A program made the position numbers and the translations under genes. Below are positions 45,044-53,916 of a stretch of DNA of 64,000 nucleotides, in pieces; the stretch's first letter is position 1; every line of letters begins with the position of its first letter. Origin of the DNA: Hanstruepera flava (GTDB lineage Bacteria; Bacteroidota; Bacteroidia; Flavobacteriales; Flavobacteriaceae). The notes below the pieces were generated by a model. It saw only the letters and a program-made list of their open reading frames with translations. It was not told the origin of the DNA and did no database searches. The stretch spans positions 719,501-783,500 of the forward strand of contig NZ_JALJCW010000001.1 in NCBI RefSeq assembly GCF_023634025.1, in the 5' to 3' direction.

Positions 45044-45844
45044 CTAAATCTTCCTAGCCTTCACCTCAAAAATCAAAGGGTACAATTTATCTTTAGTGAC
45101 AAACATTCTAGAATCGGTTTTAACCAAATTAGGTAATACATTATAAGGACTTTCATCGTGTTCGTTTAAATAGTCAATATGCAAACCTGCTTCAGTTAAG
45201 GCATTTATCACTTCGCTTAATCCGTGGTTCCAACCGTATTCCTTACTTATCATTTTAGAATCGGTATTGGCATACGTGCCTTCATATTCCTCATAAATTA
45301 CCTCATCTTGCATATACCCATATTTCATAATGGGCTTTCCTTCTAGATAATCGAACATCCAAACTATAGGGTGGAATTCTACCATATAAAACGTTCCTCC
45401 AGGTTTTAAACGTTCTGATATCATTTTTCCCCAAGGTTTTAAATCGGGCAACCAACCTATTACACCATAACTGGTAAAAACAATATCAAACTGTTCTTTA
45501 ACATACTTTGAAGTATCCAAGACGTTGCAACACACAAATTCAGCATCCAATTGCAATTCCGTATTCAATGCTTTGGCCAGTTTAATACCTTCATCGCTTA
45601 TGTCCACACCAAGACATTGGGCTCCTAGCCTGCTCCAACTTAAGGTATCCTGACCAAAATGGCATTGTAAATGCAACAATGATTTTCCAGAAACATTGCC
45701 CAAAGCTTCCAGTTCGTATGGCATCAAGGAACTTTTGCCATTTTTAAAAGCTTCTAGATCATACATATCACTTTTAGAATGTATTTTCACTTTTTCGTTC
45801 CAAGTGGCCTTGTTGGTATCAAAATATTTGTTCTCGGTATTCAT
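45044..45844 (-). CDS. class I SAM-dependent methyltransferase
   Basis: 266 residues. Motif I reads LLHLQCHFGQDTLS, motif II has GVDISDEGIKLA, and FDIVFTSYGVIGWLPDL followed by LKPGGTFYMVEFHP covers motifs IV-V. This version, with His and Gln in motif I, is common in a flavobacterial subgroup of Methyltransf_25/11-type proteins. Substrate unknown. A TAATTTTG box lies on this strand at 45892-45885. Its upstream neighbour is a divergent lipoprotein gene. Confidence 0.88.
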   Translation of the reverse strand: MNTENKYFDTNKATWNEKVKIHSKSDMYDLEAFKNGKSSLMPYELEALGNVSGKSLLHLQCHFGQDTLSWSRLGAQCLGVDISDEGIKLAKALNTELQLDAEFVCCNVLDTSKYVKEQFDIVFTSYGVIGWLPDLKPWGKMISERLKPGGTFYMVEFHPIVWMFDYLEGKPIMKYGYMQDEVIYEEYEGTYANTDSKMISKEYGWNHGLSEVINALTEAGLHIDYLNEHDESPYNVLPNLVKTDSRMFVTKDKLYPLIFEVKARKI

Positions 45845-45901
45845 GTTAAACTAGAATTTGTTACTAAAATACTATAACTTCGTTCAAAATTATGACTCCC
45901 T

Positions 45902-46570
45902 ATGAAAAAACTAATCACACTATTTGCATGTGCCTTATTAATTTTGGCTTGTAAGTCTGATAAAAAAGAATCATTAACCGAAGAACTTAAAGAATTAACT
46001 CCTGCTGAAAAAATAGCCAATCGCTATGGTTTTCAGAATTGGAATAACGTGGAACATATTGCTTTTACGTTTAATGTAACCAAAGACAGCAGTCATTTTC
46101 AGCGTTCATGGGAATGGCACCCAAAAACCAATGATGTTGTTTTAATAACCAAAAGTGACACCCTAAAGTACAACAGAAACAAACTAGACGATACATTTAT
46201 AAATGCCGACAAGGCTTTTATTAATGATAAATACTGGTTATTGGCACCATTTAATTTAGTTTGGGATTCAGGTACAACTATTTCAGAGCCTGAAAAATCT
46301 ACCGCACCTTTAAGCAATAAGCAACTTAACAAATTAACCTTAACCTATTCCAATACGGGTGGCTATACACCTGGCGATGCCTACGATTTTTATTATAACG
46401 ATGAGTATATTATTGAAGAATGGGTTTACAGAAAAGGTAATGCTCCACAACCTTCCATGATGACAACTTGGGAAGATAATCAGGAATTCAAGGGTATTTT
46501 AATTTCAAAAAGCCATAAAAAAACGACAGATAACTGGGAATTATACTTTTCAGATGTAGAAATTAAATAA
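45902..46570 (+). CDS. lipoprotein of unknown function
   Basis: 222 residues with a lipoprotein signal (MKKLITLFACALLILAC, lipid Cys17). The mature part is rich in aromatic residues, with HFQRSWEWHP, DVVLITKSD and a late EEWVYRKGNAPQP strand. This looks like a beta-rich periplasmic domain conserved in flavobacteria, perhaps the DUF6503 type, but I cannot confirm it. A TAACTTCG box (one mismatch to consensus) lies upstream. Single gene, ended by a hairpin terminator shared with the convergent CDGSH gene. Confidence 0.75.
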   Translation: MKKLITLFACALLILACKSDKKESLTEELKELTPAEKIANRYGFQNWNNVEHIAFTFNVTKDSSHFQRSWEWHPKTNDVVLITKSDTLKYNRNKLDDTFINADKAFINDKYWLLAPFNLVWDSGTTISEPEKSTAPLSNKQLNKLTLTYSNTGGYTPGDAYDFYYNDEYIIEEWVYRKGNAPQPSMMTTWEDNQEFKGILISKSHKKTTDNWELYFSDVEIK

Positions 46571-46641
46571 CATAAAATCCAAAAGGATATTGTTGGACGT
46601 ATATATTATAAATATCCCGCAATAAGCGTCTATATATATCC

Positions 46642-46680
46642 AAAAACAGGCTTCCATTTTTTAATTGAAGCCTGTTTTTT
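46642..46680. terminator. bidirectional terminator
   Basis: AAAAACAGGCTTC pairs with GAAGCCTGTTTTT across a 12-base loop; A and T tracts on both sides serve the convergent lipoprotein and CDGSH genes. Confidence 0.85.
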
Positions 46681-47100
46681 TTAGCCTTTAAATTCTTTTT
46701 TTACGTGAGCACCATCGCAATACGGTTTGTTTTCCGAACTACCGCACCTACAAAAAGCCGTGGTTTTATTTTTGGTTTCTTGGAAACCATCTCTGTGCGT
46801 AACTTTTAATGTGCCATAAACCAGCAAGGGACCATTTTCTAAAACTTCGATTTTAGTTTCCAAGGATTCCGAAGTTCTGTCGGTTTCATCATTCATATAA
46901 TAACTCAAGGCTCCAGAAGGACATTGTTTTACTTGACTTACTAAATCGTCTGTTGAAGCAGCATCAATTTTTATCCATGGTCTGTCTTTCGGTTGAAAGA
47001 CTTTAGGCAAGCCTCTTACGCAAATTCCAGAATGTATGCATTTTTCGGCCTCCCAAACTATGGTGGTTTCGCCATTGGTATATTCTTTTGTTTTACCCAT
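46681..47100 (-). CDS. (4Fe-4S)-binding / CDGSH iron-sulfur fusion protein
   Basis: 139 residues from the ATG at 47100; the frame is open upstream but that part lacks similarity and overlaps the kynU start. The first half (KCIHSGICVRGLPKVF and QCPSGALSYY) is a YjdI-type single-cluster ferredoxin-like domain with three or four Cys. The second half carries the CDGSH motif C-R-C-G-x6-P-Y-C-D-G-A-H, which binds a 2Fe-2S cluster by three Cys and one His. Likely a small cytoplasmic electron carrier or cluster store. It is divergent from kynU, whose pathway includes iron- and oxygen-dependent steps. Confidence 0.88.
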   Translation of the reverse strand: MGKTKEYTNGETTIVWEAEKCIHSGICVRGLPKVFQPKDRPWIKIDAASTDDLVSQVKQCPSGALSYYMNDETDRTSESLETKIEVLENGPLLVYGTLKVTHRDGFQETKNKTTAFCRCGSSENKPYCDGAHVKKEFKG

Positions 47101-47180
47101 TTCAGATGTTTTTCTTAAAGATACAAAATACCGTTTAAAATATCTATCAACTAGCGCTATCCTACTATCATTATAATTCT

Positions 47181-47188
47181 TATTTTTG
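47181..47188 (+). promoter_or_regulatory. putative -7 box of kynU and the kynurenine operon
   Basis: TATTTTTG (TAnnTTTG), 25 bases before the TTG start at 47213. An upstream in-frame TTG at 47186 lies inside the box and is excluded. Confidence 0.55.
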
Positions 47189-47212
47189 TGGGAAACAGAA
47201 AAAACGCATACA

Positions 47213-48481
47213 TTGTCCACTTACAAATTAGGTCTTGATTACGCCAAAGAGCAAGACCAATTAGATACGTTATCCGATTATAGAAATCAGTTTCATATTC
47301 CAAAAAACCAAGATGGAAGTGAACTTATTTATCTCTGCGGAAATTCTTTGGGTTTGCAACCAAAAACCACAAGATCATACATTAATCAAGAACTTGAAGA
47401 TTGGGCAAACCTTGGTGTAGAGGGTCATACCGAAGCCAAAAACCCGTGGTTACCCTATCATGAATTCTTAACTGAAAGCATGGCTAAAGTGGTTGGCGCC
47501 AAACCTATTGAGGTCGTTACCATGAACACACTTACGGCCAACTTACATTTTATGATGGTGAGTTTTTATAAACCAACGAAAGAACGTTATAAAATCATTA
47601 TTGAAGCTGATGCATTTCCTTCTGATAAATATGCGGTTGAATCGCAATTACGCCATCATGGTTTTGACGATAAGGAAGGCTTAATTCTTTGGAAAGCTCG
47701 TAAAGGCGAAGAATTGGTTCGTTATGAAGATTTAGAAGCCATTATGGATAAGCATGGAGATGAAGTAGCTTTAATCATGATTGGTGGTGTAAACTATTAC
47801 ACAGGACAATATTTCGATTTAAAACGTATTACAGAATTAGGGCATAACCATGGTTGTATGGTGGGATTTGATTGTGCCCATGGTGCCGGAAATGTTGAGT
47901 TGAACTTACACGATTCAGGAGCCGATTTTGCGGTTTGGTGTACCTACAAATATTTAAATTCTGGGCCAGGAAGTTTAGCTGGTGCTTTTGTACATGAACG
48001 CCATGCTCACAATAAAAATCTTAATCGGTTTACAGGTTGGTGGAGCCATAACAAGCAAACACGATTTAACATGCGTCATGAGTTTGACCAATTAGCAGGT
48101 GCTGAAGGTTGGCAATTAAGTAATCCGCCTATTTTATCGTTAGCTGCTATACGAGCATCTTTAGATATTTTTAATGAAGTTGGCATTGAAAAACTGAATG
48201 AAAAATCGCGAAAGTTAACAGGCTATTTTGAGTTTTTATTGAAACAATTAGGTGAAGATACCATACGAATCATTACACCAAAAAACCCTAAAGAACGTGG
48301 TTGTCAATTATCTATTCAAGTGTTAAATGCGGACAAAGCATTACATGATAAACTAACTAAAGCTGGCGTAATAAGCGATTGGCGAGAACCAGATGTCATT
48401 CGCTGCGCACCAGTGCCATTATACAACTCATTTGAAGATGTATATAACATGGTGGAAAAATTGAAAGAAATATTGAATTAA
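47213..48481 (+). CDS. kynU: kynureninase (TTG start)
   Basis: 422 residues from the TTG at 47213, which begins the family N-terminus (STYKLGLDYAKEQDQLD). PLP-dependent fold type I: LCGNSLGLQPK near residue 45, GFDCAHGAGN, and the PLP Lys in WCTYKYLNSGPG are present. It cleaves kynurenine to anthranilate or 3-hydroxykynurenine to 3-hydroxyanthranilate plus alanine. It leads a cluster that holds the next oxidation steps. 93 bases of hairpin repeat separate it from kmo. Confidence 0.95.
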   Translation: MSTYKLGLDYAKEQDQLDTLSDYRNQFHIPKNQDGSELIYLCGNSLGLQPKTTRSYINQELEDWANLGVEGHTEAKNPWLPYHEFLTESMAKVVGAKPIEVVTMNTLTANLHFMMVSFYKPTKERYKIIIEADAFPSDKYAVESQLRHHGFDDKEGLILWKARKGEELVRYEDLEAIMDKHGDEVALIMIGGVNYYTGQYFDLKRITELGHNHGCMVGFDCAHGAGNVELNLHDSGADFAVWCTYKYLNSGPGSLAGAFVHERHAHNKNLNRFTGWWSHNKQTRFNMRHEFDQLAGAEGWQLSNPPILSLAAIRASLDIFNEVGIEKLNEKSRKLTGYFEFLLKQLGEDTIRIITPKNPKERGCQLSIQVLNADKALHDKLTKAGVISDWREPDVIRCAPVPLYNSFEDVYNMVEKLKEILN

Positions 48482-48570
48482 CCTGTCACCTCGCGAGCAG
48501 TCGAGAGGTCTCATTTAGGTCTCGACAAAGTTTATATTGAGCGAAGTCGAAATGCTCGACCAGACAAATA
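48482..48570. repeat. TCGAG-type hairpin repeat between kynU and kmo
   Basis: This spacer contains TCGAGAGGTCTC, GGTCTCGACAAAG and AGTCGAAATGCTCGACC segments bounded by TGTC and GACA. It is a longer relative of the element at 49989-50047. Confidence 0.65.
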
Positions 48571-48574
48571 AAAT

Positions 48575-49987
48575 ATGAAAGACAAAAAACAAAATGTATT
48601 AATAATTGGAGCAGGACTTTGTGGTTCACTCCTAGCCCTACGCATGGCTCAACGAGGTTATAATGTTACCGTTTACGAAATGCGTCCAGATTTACGAAAA
48701 GTTGATATTTCAGCAGGACGCTCCATAAATTTAGCCTTTTCAGATCGTGGTATAAAAGCCATGAAAATGGCTGGTATTGTAGATAAAGTCATGCCATTGT
48801 GTATCCCAATGAATGGCCGTATGTTACATGACTTAGAAGGTAATACAACATTAGCTCCATACAGCGGTCGTGAGCATGAGTATATCAATTCCATCTCAAG
48901 AGGTGGTTTAAATGCCTTACTACTTGATGAAGCCGAAAAACATGAGAATGTTAAAATTCACTTTAACAAAAAATGTAAAGCGGTTGATTTTGAAAAAACG
49001 ACTGCAACATTTAAAGATTATGACACTAAAACGGAATTCATTGAAGATGCCGATGTGATAATAGGAACTGATGGTGCAGGTTCTGCCTTACGCAAGAGTT
49101 ACTATTTAGAGCGTAAGTTTTTATTCAGTTTTTCACAAGATTACCTAACACATGGTTATAAAGAATTAAGTATTCTACCAGGTGAAAACGGTAGCTTTAA
49201 AACTTATAAAAACGCACTCCATATTTGGGGTCGCGAAGCCTTTATGCTTATCGCATTGCCTAATTTAGATGGTAGTTTTACCGTAACCTTATTCTTGAGT
49301 TTTGATGAAGGTGAATATAATTTCAACAATCTAACAACCAAAGAGCGTGTATTGGAATTCTTTGAAAAATACTTTAAAGATGCTTTAGATTTAATGCCAA
49401 ATTTAGTAGACGATTTCTTTGAAAATCCAACATCGCCTTTAGGAACTGTAAAGTGTTCCCCTTGGCATTATAAAGGTAATACCTTGCTAATGGGTGATGC
49501 TGCACATGCCATTGTGCCTTTTTATGGACAAGGTATGAATGCATCATTTGAAGATGTTGTAGAGTTTGACAAAGTATTAGATCAAGGCTTTAACGACTGG
49601 GAAACTGTTTTCAAGGTTTATGAGAAAAACCGTAAAAAAGACACCGATGCCATTGCCGATTTGGCCATTGATAATTTTTTTGAAATGAAAGGCCATGTTA
49701 ACCATGCTAATTTCAGGGAAAAACGCACTTTGGAAATGGCTTTTGAAAAAACCTTTCCAAACGATTATAATTCAAAATATTCTTTAGTGACATTCAATGA
49801 AGATATTGGCTATCGTGAGGCTATGTTAAAAGGTCGTGCCCAAGATAAAGCTATTTTGAATATGTTGTCTGATGGTAAGATATCAACTGTTGATTTATCT
49901 AATGAAGAATTAAAAGCAACCCTAATAAAAGTAAAACAGGAAACCGAAGCCATTCTAGAAGATGATAGAATTGCTGGATTAAAATAA
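48575..49987 (+). CDS. kmo: kynurenine 3-monooxygenase
   Basis: 470 residues, the usual size. FAD-dependent aromatic hydroxylase: GAGLCGSLLA at the N-terminus, the conserved Arg in AGRSINLAFSDRG, DVIIGTDGAGS, and the late LLMGDAAHAIVPFYGQGMNA. It uses NADPH and O2 to make 3-hydroxykynurenine. The C-terminal helices lack the long membrane anchor of the eukaryotic enzyme, so it is probably soluble or weakly membrane-bound. Confidence 0.96.
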   Translation: MKDKKQNVLIIGAGLCGSLLALRMAQRGYNVTVYEMRPDLRKVDISAGRSINLAFSDRGIKAMKMAGIVDKVMPLCIPMNGRMLHDLEGNTTLAPYSGREHEYINSISRGGLNALLLDEAEKHENVKIHFNKKCKAVDFEKTTATFKDYDTKTEFIEDADVIIGTDGAGSALRKSYYLERKFLFSFSQDYLTHGYKELSILPGENGSFKTYKNALHIWGREAFMLIALPNLDGSFTVTLFLSFDEGEYNFNNLTTKERVLEFFEKYFKDALDLMPNLVDDFFENPTSPLGTVKCSPWHYKGNTLLMGDAAHAIVPFYGQGMNASFEDVVEFDKVLDQGFNDWETVFKVYEKNRKKDTDAIADLAIDNFFEMKGHVNHANFREKRTLEMAFEKTFPNDYNSKYSLVTFNEDIGYREAMLKGRAQDKAILNMLSDGKISTVDLSNEELKATLIKVKQETEAILEDDRIAGLK

Positions 49988-49988
49988 T

Positions 49989-50047
49989 TGTCTCCTCGAG
50001 CGCAGTCGAGAGGTCTCATATAGGTCTCGACTCCGCTCGACCTGACA
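49989..50047. repeat. TCGAG-type hairpin repeat between kmo and the deaminase gene
   Basis: TCGAGCGCAGTCGAGA (49996-50011) pairs with TCTCGACTCCGCTCGA (50025-50040), 15 of 16 positions, with a 13-base loop. The outer ends read TTGTC and GACA. Confidence 0.8.
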
Positions 50048-50062
50048 GTAAAAAATAAAATT

Positions 50063-50473
50063 ATGAGCGAAGGAACAAAAGTAACACCACGAGGCGCTTA
50101 TCCACACGTTAAAGTTGTGGGTGATTTTATATTTGTATCTGGAACAAGTTCTCGCAGATCTGACAACACTATTGCAGGTGTTGATATTATAGACGACATG
50201 GGAACCAAACGACTGAATGTAGAAGTACAAACACGTGAAGTTTTAAAGAACATTGATAAAAATTTACAAACTGTTGGCGCCAGCTTAAAAGATGTTGTAG
50301 ATGTAACCTCCTTCTTGGTGAATATGAACGACTTTTCAGGATACAATAAAGCCTATGCCGAGTTTTTTGACAAAGAAAATGGCCCAACCCGAACAACTGT
50401 AGCTGTACACCAATTACCACATCCAGATTTGGTTGTGGAGATTAAAGTTATGGCTTATAAGAAACAGTCATGA
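50063..50473 (+). CDS. RidA family protein, probable 2-aminomuconate deaminase
   Basis: 136 residues, Rid fold. The family Arg is in [13 protein letters not shown], followed by the [11 protein letters not shown] end. The N-terminal PRGAYPHVK and [12 protein letters not shown] match the aminomuconate deaminase subgroup (AmnD/NbaF-like) rather than RidA itself. Location between kmo and the aminomuconic semialdehyde dehydrogenase gene supports the role: hydrolysis of 2-aminomuconate to 4-oxalocrotonate and ammonia. Its last 4 bases overlap the next gene (ATGA). Confidence 0.85.
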   Translation: MSEGTKVTPRGAYPHVKVVGDFIFVSGTSSRRSDNTIAGVDIIDDMGTKRLNVEVQTREVLKNIDKNLQTVGASLKDVVDVTSFLVNMNDFSGYNKAYAEFFDKENGPTRTTVAVHQLPHPDLVVEIKVMAYKKQS

Positions 50474-51909
50474 ACATTCAAAACTACATAAACGGCAACT
50501 TTCATAATCCTATTCAAGATAATTGGATTGATAATTATAACCCTTCTAACGGTGAAGTTTATGGGCAAATTCCAAACTCCACCAAAGATGATGTCGATAA
50601 CGCCTATATAGCAGCCAAATCGGCTTTCCCAAGTTGGTCGCAAACCACATTGGAAGAACGCAGTAGAATTCTTATTAAAATTTCAGAATTATTAGAAAGT
50701 AATTTACAACGGTTTGCTGAAGCCGAAAGTATGGACAACGGGAAACCTGTTAGTTTAGCAAAAACTGTAGATATACCCAGAGCAGCGAGTAATTTCAGAT
50801 TCTTCGGAAATGCTATAACACAGTTTTCTAGTGAAAGTCATGAAAGTGTTGGTCAACAAGCCATAAATTACACATTACGTCAACCTATTGGTGTTGTGGG
50901 TTGCATTTCGCCATGGAATCTCCCACTATATTTGTTTACTTGGAAAATTGCTCCTGCTTTAGCTGCCGGAAATTGCGTAGTTGCTAAACCTAGTGAAGTA
51001 ACTCCTATGACGGCGTTTCTACTTGGTGAAATATGTAACGAAGCAGGCTTACCAAAAGGCGTTTTAAATATAGTTCACGGATTGGGAACAACCACAGGTC
51101 AAGCTATTATTGAACATCCAGATATTAAAGCTATTTCATTTACAGGTGGTACTGCAACTGGTGCTCACATTGCTAAAGTAGCCGCTCCTATGTTTAAAAA
51201 ACTATCACTGGAATTAGGTGGCAAGAATCCAAATATCATTTTTGCCGATTGTGATTATGATGATATGTTAAACACAACCGTTCGATCATCATTTGCCAAT
51301 CAAGGGCAAATTTGCCTTTGTGGTAGCCGCATTTTTGTAGAGCAATCTATTTTCGAAAAATTTAAAACCGATTTCGTTTCACGAATAAAGGACTTAAAAG
51401 TCGGTCACCCTTCCGATCCATCTACCAATATTGGTGCATTAGTTTCCAAACCGCATTTAGAAAAAGTAATGGACTATATAAGCATTGCAAAAAAAGAACA
51501 TGGCACTGTACTTTGTGGCGGTAACAAGGTTAAAGTAGAAGGTTACGAAGGCGGTTATTATTTAGAGCCTACTGTTATAGAAGTCCCAACGGACGAATGC
51601 AGAGTAAATCAAGAAGAAATCTTTGGTCCAGTTGTAACGATTATGCCATTTAATACTGAAGATGAAGTCTTACAAATGGCAAACAAGGTAAAATATGGTT
51701 TATCAGCCACACTTTGGACAAACGATTTAAAACGTACCATGCGTTTAAGCAATCAATTACATGCCGGAATTGTTTGGGTAAACACGTGGATGATGCGTGA
51801 TTTACGAACACCTTTTGGCGGTGTTAAGGCTTCTGGTGTGGGGCGTGAAGGTGGTTTTGAAGCCCTACGCTTTTTCACCGAACCTAAAAATGTATGTATT
51901 AAGTATTAA
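50470..51909 (+). CDS. aldehyde dehydrogenase, probable 2-aminomuconic 6-semialdehyde dehydrogenase
   Basis: 479 residues of the ALDH superfamily, close to the AMSDH/HMSD group. The catalytic Cys is in [11 protein letters not shown], the general-base Glu in LELGGKNPN, and the NAD loop in SFTGGTATG. The Asn of PWNLP is also present. It oxidises 2-aminomuconate 6-semialdehyde to 2-aminomuconate with NAD. The 4-base overlap with the deaminase gene, which acts on the product, supports this reading. Confidence 0.9.
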   Translation: MNIQNYINGNFHNPIQDNWIDNYNPSNGEVYGQIPNSTKDDVDNAYIAAKSAFPSWSQTTLEERSRILIKISELLESNLQRFAEAESMDNGKPVSLAKTVDIPRAASNFRFFGNAITQFSSESHESVGQQAINYTLRQPIGVVGCISPWNLPLYLFTWKIAPALAAGNCVVAKPSEVTPMTAFLLGEICNEAGLPKGVLNIVHGLGTTTGQAIIEHPDIKAISFTGGTATGAHIAKVAAPMFKKLSLELGGKNPNIIFADCDYDDMLNTTVRSSFANQGQICLCGSRIFVEQSIFEKFKTDFVSRIKDLKVGHPSDPSTNIGALVSKPHLEKVMDYISIAKKEHGTVLCGGNKVKVEGYEGGYYLEPTVIEVPTDECRVNQEEIFGPVVTIMPFNTEDEVLQMANKVKYGLSATLWTNDLKRTMRLSNQLHAGIVWVNTWMMRDLRTPFGGVKASGVGREGGFEALRFFTEPKNVCIKY

Positions 51910-51911
51910 TT

Positions 51912-51937
51912 GTTATTCCTGCGTAGGCAGGAATAAC
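51912..51937. repeat. perfect TTCCTGC/GCAGGAA hairpin
   Basis: GTTATTCCTGC, GTAG loop, GCAGGAATAAC: an 11-bp perfect stem just after the dehydrogenase stop codon. It may also terminate or stabilise mRNA. Confidence 0.85.
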
Positions 51938-51961
51938 ATAAATTAAAATAAATTATTAATC

Positions 51962-52020
51962 AATGAGATGCTGAACGAAGTTGAAGCATCTCATTTAAAA
52001 GATTCTTGCTTTCGCAGGAT
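51962..52020. repeat. composite hairpin repeats before the SDR gene
   Basis: AATGAGATGCT (51962-51972) pairs with AGCATCTCATT (51985-51995). ATTCTTGC-TTTC-GCAGGAT (52002-52020) is a decayed copy of the TTCCTGC family, ending 5 bases before the SDR start codon. Confidence 0.75.
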
Positions 52021-52025
52021 ATATT

Positions 52026-52808
52026 ATGAATTTAAACCTAAACAATAAATACGCATTAGTCTGTGGTAGCACAGCAGGAATTGGAAAAGCAACTGCTGTG
52101 GCATTGGCACAAGAAGGTGTTCAAGTAACGCTTATTGCCAGAAATGAGGATAAGTTAAAAGCTGTTTTAAAAGAATTACCGCAACAACGCCATCATGATT
52201 ATATTGTTGCCGATTTTTCAAATCCTAAAGCTTTAAAACAAAAGGTATCAAGCTATATAGCCGAAAATCATGGATTTCATATATTGGTCAACAATACTGG
52301 TGGTCCAAAAGGCGGGCCAGTTTTTTCTGCTGAACTAGATGAATTTGAATCAGCTTTCACAAATCATTTAAAATGTAATCACGTATTAGCGCAAACCGTT
52401 GTTCCTTTCATGAAAGAAGAAGGCTACGGTAGAATAATCAATGTTATTTCAACATCGGTAAAACAACCACTTGATGGGCTCGGCGTCAGTAATACCATTC
52501 GTGGTGCTGTAGCCAATTGGAGCAAAACTCTGGCCAACGAATTAGGACAATTTGGTATAACCGTAAACAATGTGCTACCAGGTGCAACGGGTACTGAACG
52601 CTTGACAGAAATTATTAAAAACAAATCGGCTAAAACTGGTAAAACTGAAGATGAAGCCGCTAATGCCATGAAACAGGCTGTCCCTGCCAAACGCTTTGCA
52701 AGACCCGAAGAATTGGCCTATGCCATTACCTTTCTCGCTAGTGACTGTGCTAGTTATATTAACGGAATCAATCTCCCTGTTGATGGTGGGCGAACTAAAA
52801 GCTTATAG
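52026..52808 (+). CDS. SDR family oxidoreductase with altered catalytic motif
   Basis: 260 residues. The NAD(P) motif GSTAGIG and the NNTGGP segment are normal, and Ser142 of the active site is kept. The Tyr-x-x-x-Lys pair is replaced: by alignment S155 stands at the Tyr position and R159 at the Lys position (GVSNTIRGAV). A known subgroup of SDRs shares this SN-x-x-R pattern, so it is probably a family trait, not damage. Its place among kynurenine genes suggests action on a ring-cleavage product or a scaffold role. The next gene starts 5 bases downstream. Confidence 0.85.
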   Translation: MNLNLNNKYALVCGSTAGIGKATAVALAQEGVQVTLIARNEDKLKAVLKELPQQRHHDYIVADFSNPKALKQKVSSYIAENHGFHILVNNTGGPKGGPVFSAELDEFESAFTNHLKCNHVLAQTVVPFMKEEGYGRIINVISTSVKQPLDGLGVSNTIRGAVANWSKTLANELGQFGITVNNVLPGATGTERLTEIIKNKSAKTGKTEDEAANAMKQAVPAKRFARPEELAYAITFLASDCASYINGINLPVDGGRTKSL

Positions 52809-52813
52809 AGTTT

Positions 52814-53263
52814 ATGAAACTGCGTTTAACTGGAGCATTCTTAATTCTTTCCTTTTGTAGTTATGCACAATATGCCATAAAAAATTACTCGAATGCAACC
52901 ATTGATCAATTACCAATGGTGAGACAAATTGCTGATTGGATTCAATTTCATGATATTGACAACGTTATTCCCCTATTGTCGGACTCATCAATTATAGATC
53001 AAACCTTTTTGAATATCGAGTCTAGTTATCTTTCAATTGAATACCCCAGAGACAAAATTGAATTTTCCGAAAACAAAGCCATTGAAGATAAACGCAACAT
53101 AGTTTGGTACGAACGTAATTTTTATAAAGTCTCAAAATCGAAATTAAAGCCACGCTATCAAATATATATCACTGTTGAGTTTATCGAGGGTTCATATCGA
53201 GTTATTGATTTATCTTTAGGGAAAAACAAAAAAATAAACACGAGTCAATATGACAAAAATTGA
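52814..53263 (+). CDS. secreted protein of unknown function in the kynurenine cluster
   Basis: 149 residues with a signal peptide ending in S-Y-A-Q near residue 19. No recognisable domain. Features are an MVRQIADWIQFHDID helix, IEYPRDKIEF and a basic strand (SKSKLKPRYQIYITVEF) near the end. It starts 5 bases after the SDR stop and precedes the dioxygenase gene by 48 bases, so it is in the operon although the other gene products are cytoplasmic enzymes. Confidence 0.7.
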   Translation: MKLRLTGAFLILSFCSYAQYAIKNYSNATIDQLPMVRQIADWIQFHDIDNVIPLLSDSSIIDQTFLNIESSYLSIEYPRDKIEFSENKAIEDKRNIVWYERNFYKVSKSKLKPRYQIYITVEFIEGSYRVIDLSLGKNKKINTSQYDKN

Positions 53264-53311
53264 TGCTAAAGTTTGTAACTTTAGGTCATTCATTTATTAA
53301 AACATAATAGT

Positions 53312-53848
53312 ATGAGCACAATATATCCACCTATAAATTTTAAAGCTTGGATTGAAGAAAACAGACATCTTTTAAAGCCACCTGTTGGTAATAAAGTGGT
53401 ATGGAAAAGTGGTGATTTTATTGTTATGGTGGTAGGCGGACCAAATAGTCGTAAAGATTATCATTACAATGAAACTCCTGAATTCTTTTATCAAGTTGAA
53501 GGCGACATGGTTTTAAAAATTATTGATAACGGTATACCTAAAGACATCCATATTAAAGAAGGTGACATTTTTTTGTTACCACCTAAAGTACCGCATTCAC
53601 CACAACGCGGTGCCAATACTGTAGGTTTGGTTATTGAATATCCTAGAGAGGAAGGTGTTCAAGACGCATTATTATGGTTTTGTGAAAACTGCACGACGAA
53701 GTTGTACGAAGAAGATTTCACATTGGATAATATAGAAACAGATATGCCTAAAATATTTGATGCTTATTATGGTGATAATGACAAACGTACCTGTCCAAAT
53801 TGTGGCGAGGTTATGCAACCACCTAAAAAAGTACAAATAGAAGACTAA
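53312..53848 (+). CDS. nbaC: 3-hydroxyanthranilate 3,4-dioxygenase
   Basis: 178 residues, bacterial HAAO length. Cupin with Fe ligands H51, E57 and H95 and the substrate Arg47 and Arg99. The C-terminal rubredoxin-like site has C124, C127, C161 and C164 (CENC and CPNC). It opens the ring of 3-hydroxyanthranilate to 2-amino-3-carboxymuconate semialdehyde using O2. The decarboxylase for that product is the next gene. Confidence 0.96.
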   Translation: MSTIYPPINFKAWIEENRHLLKPPVGNKVVWKSGDFIVMVVGGPNSRKDYHYNETPEFFYQVEGDMVLKIIDNGIPKDIHIKEGDIFLLPPKVPHSPQRGANTVGLVIEYPREEGVQDALLWFCENCTTKLYEEDFTLDNIETDMPKIFDAYYGDNDKRTCPNCGEVMQPPKKVQIED

Positions 53849-53916
53849 TTAATTTTTAACCTTTTAGACGAAATAGTAATCTTAAAAATTGAGATTGCCA
53901 CGCCAAATGGTTCGCA

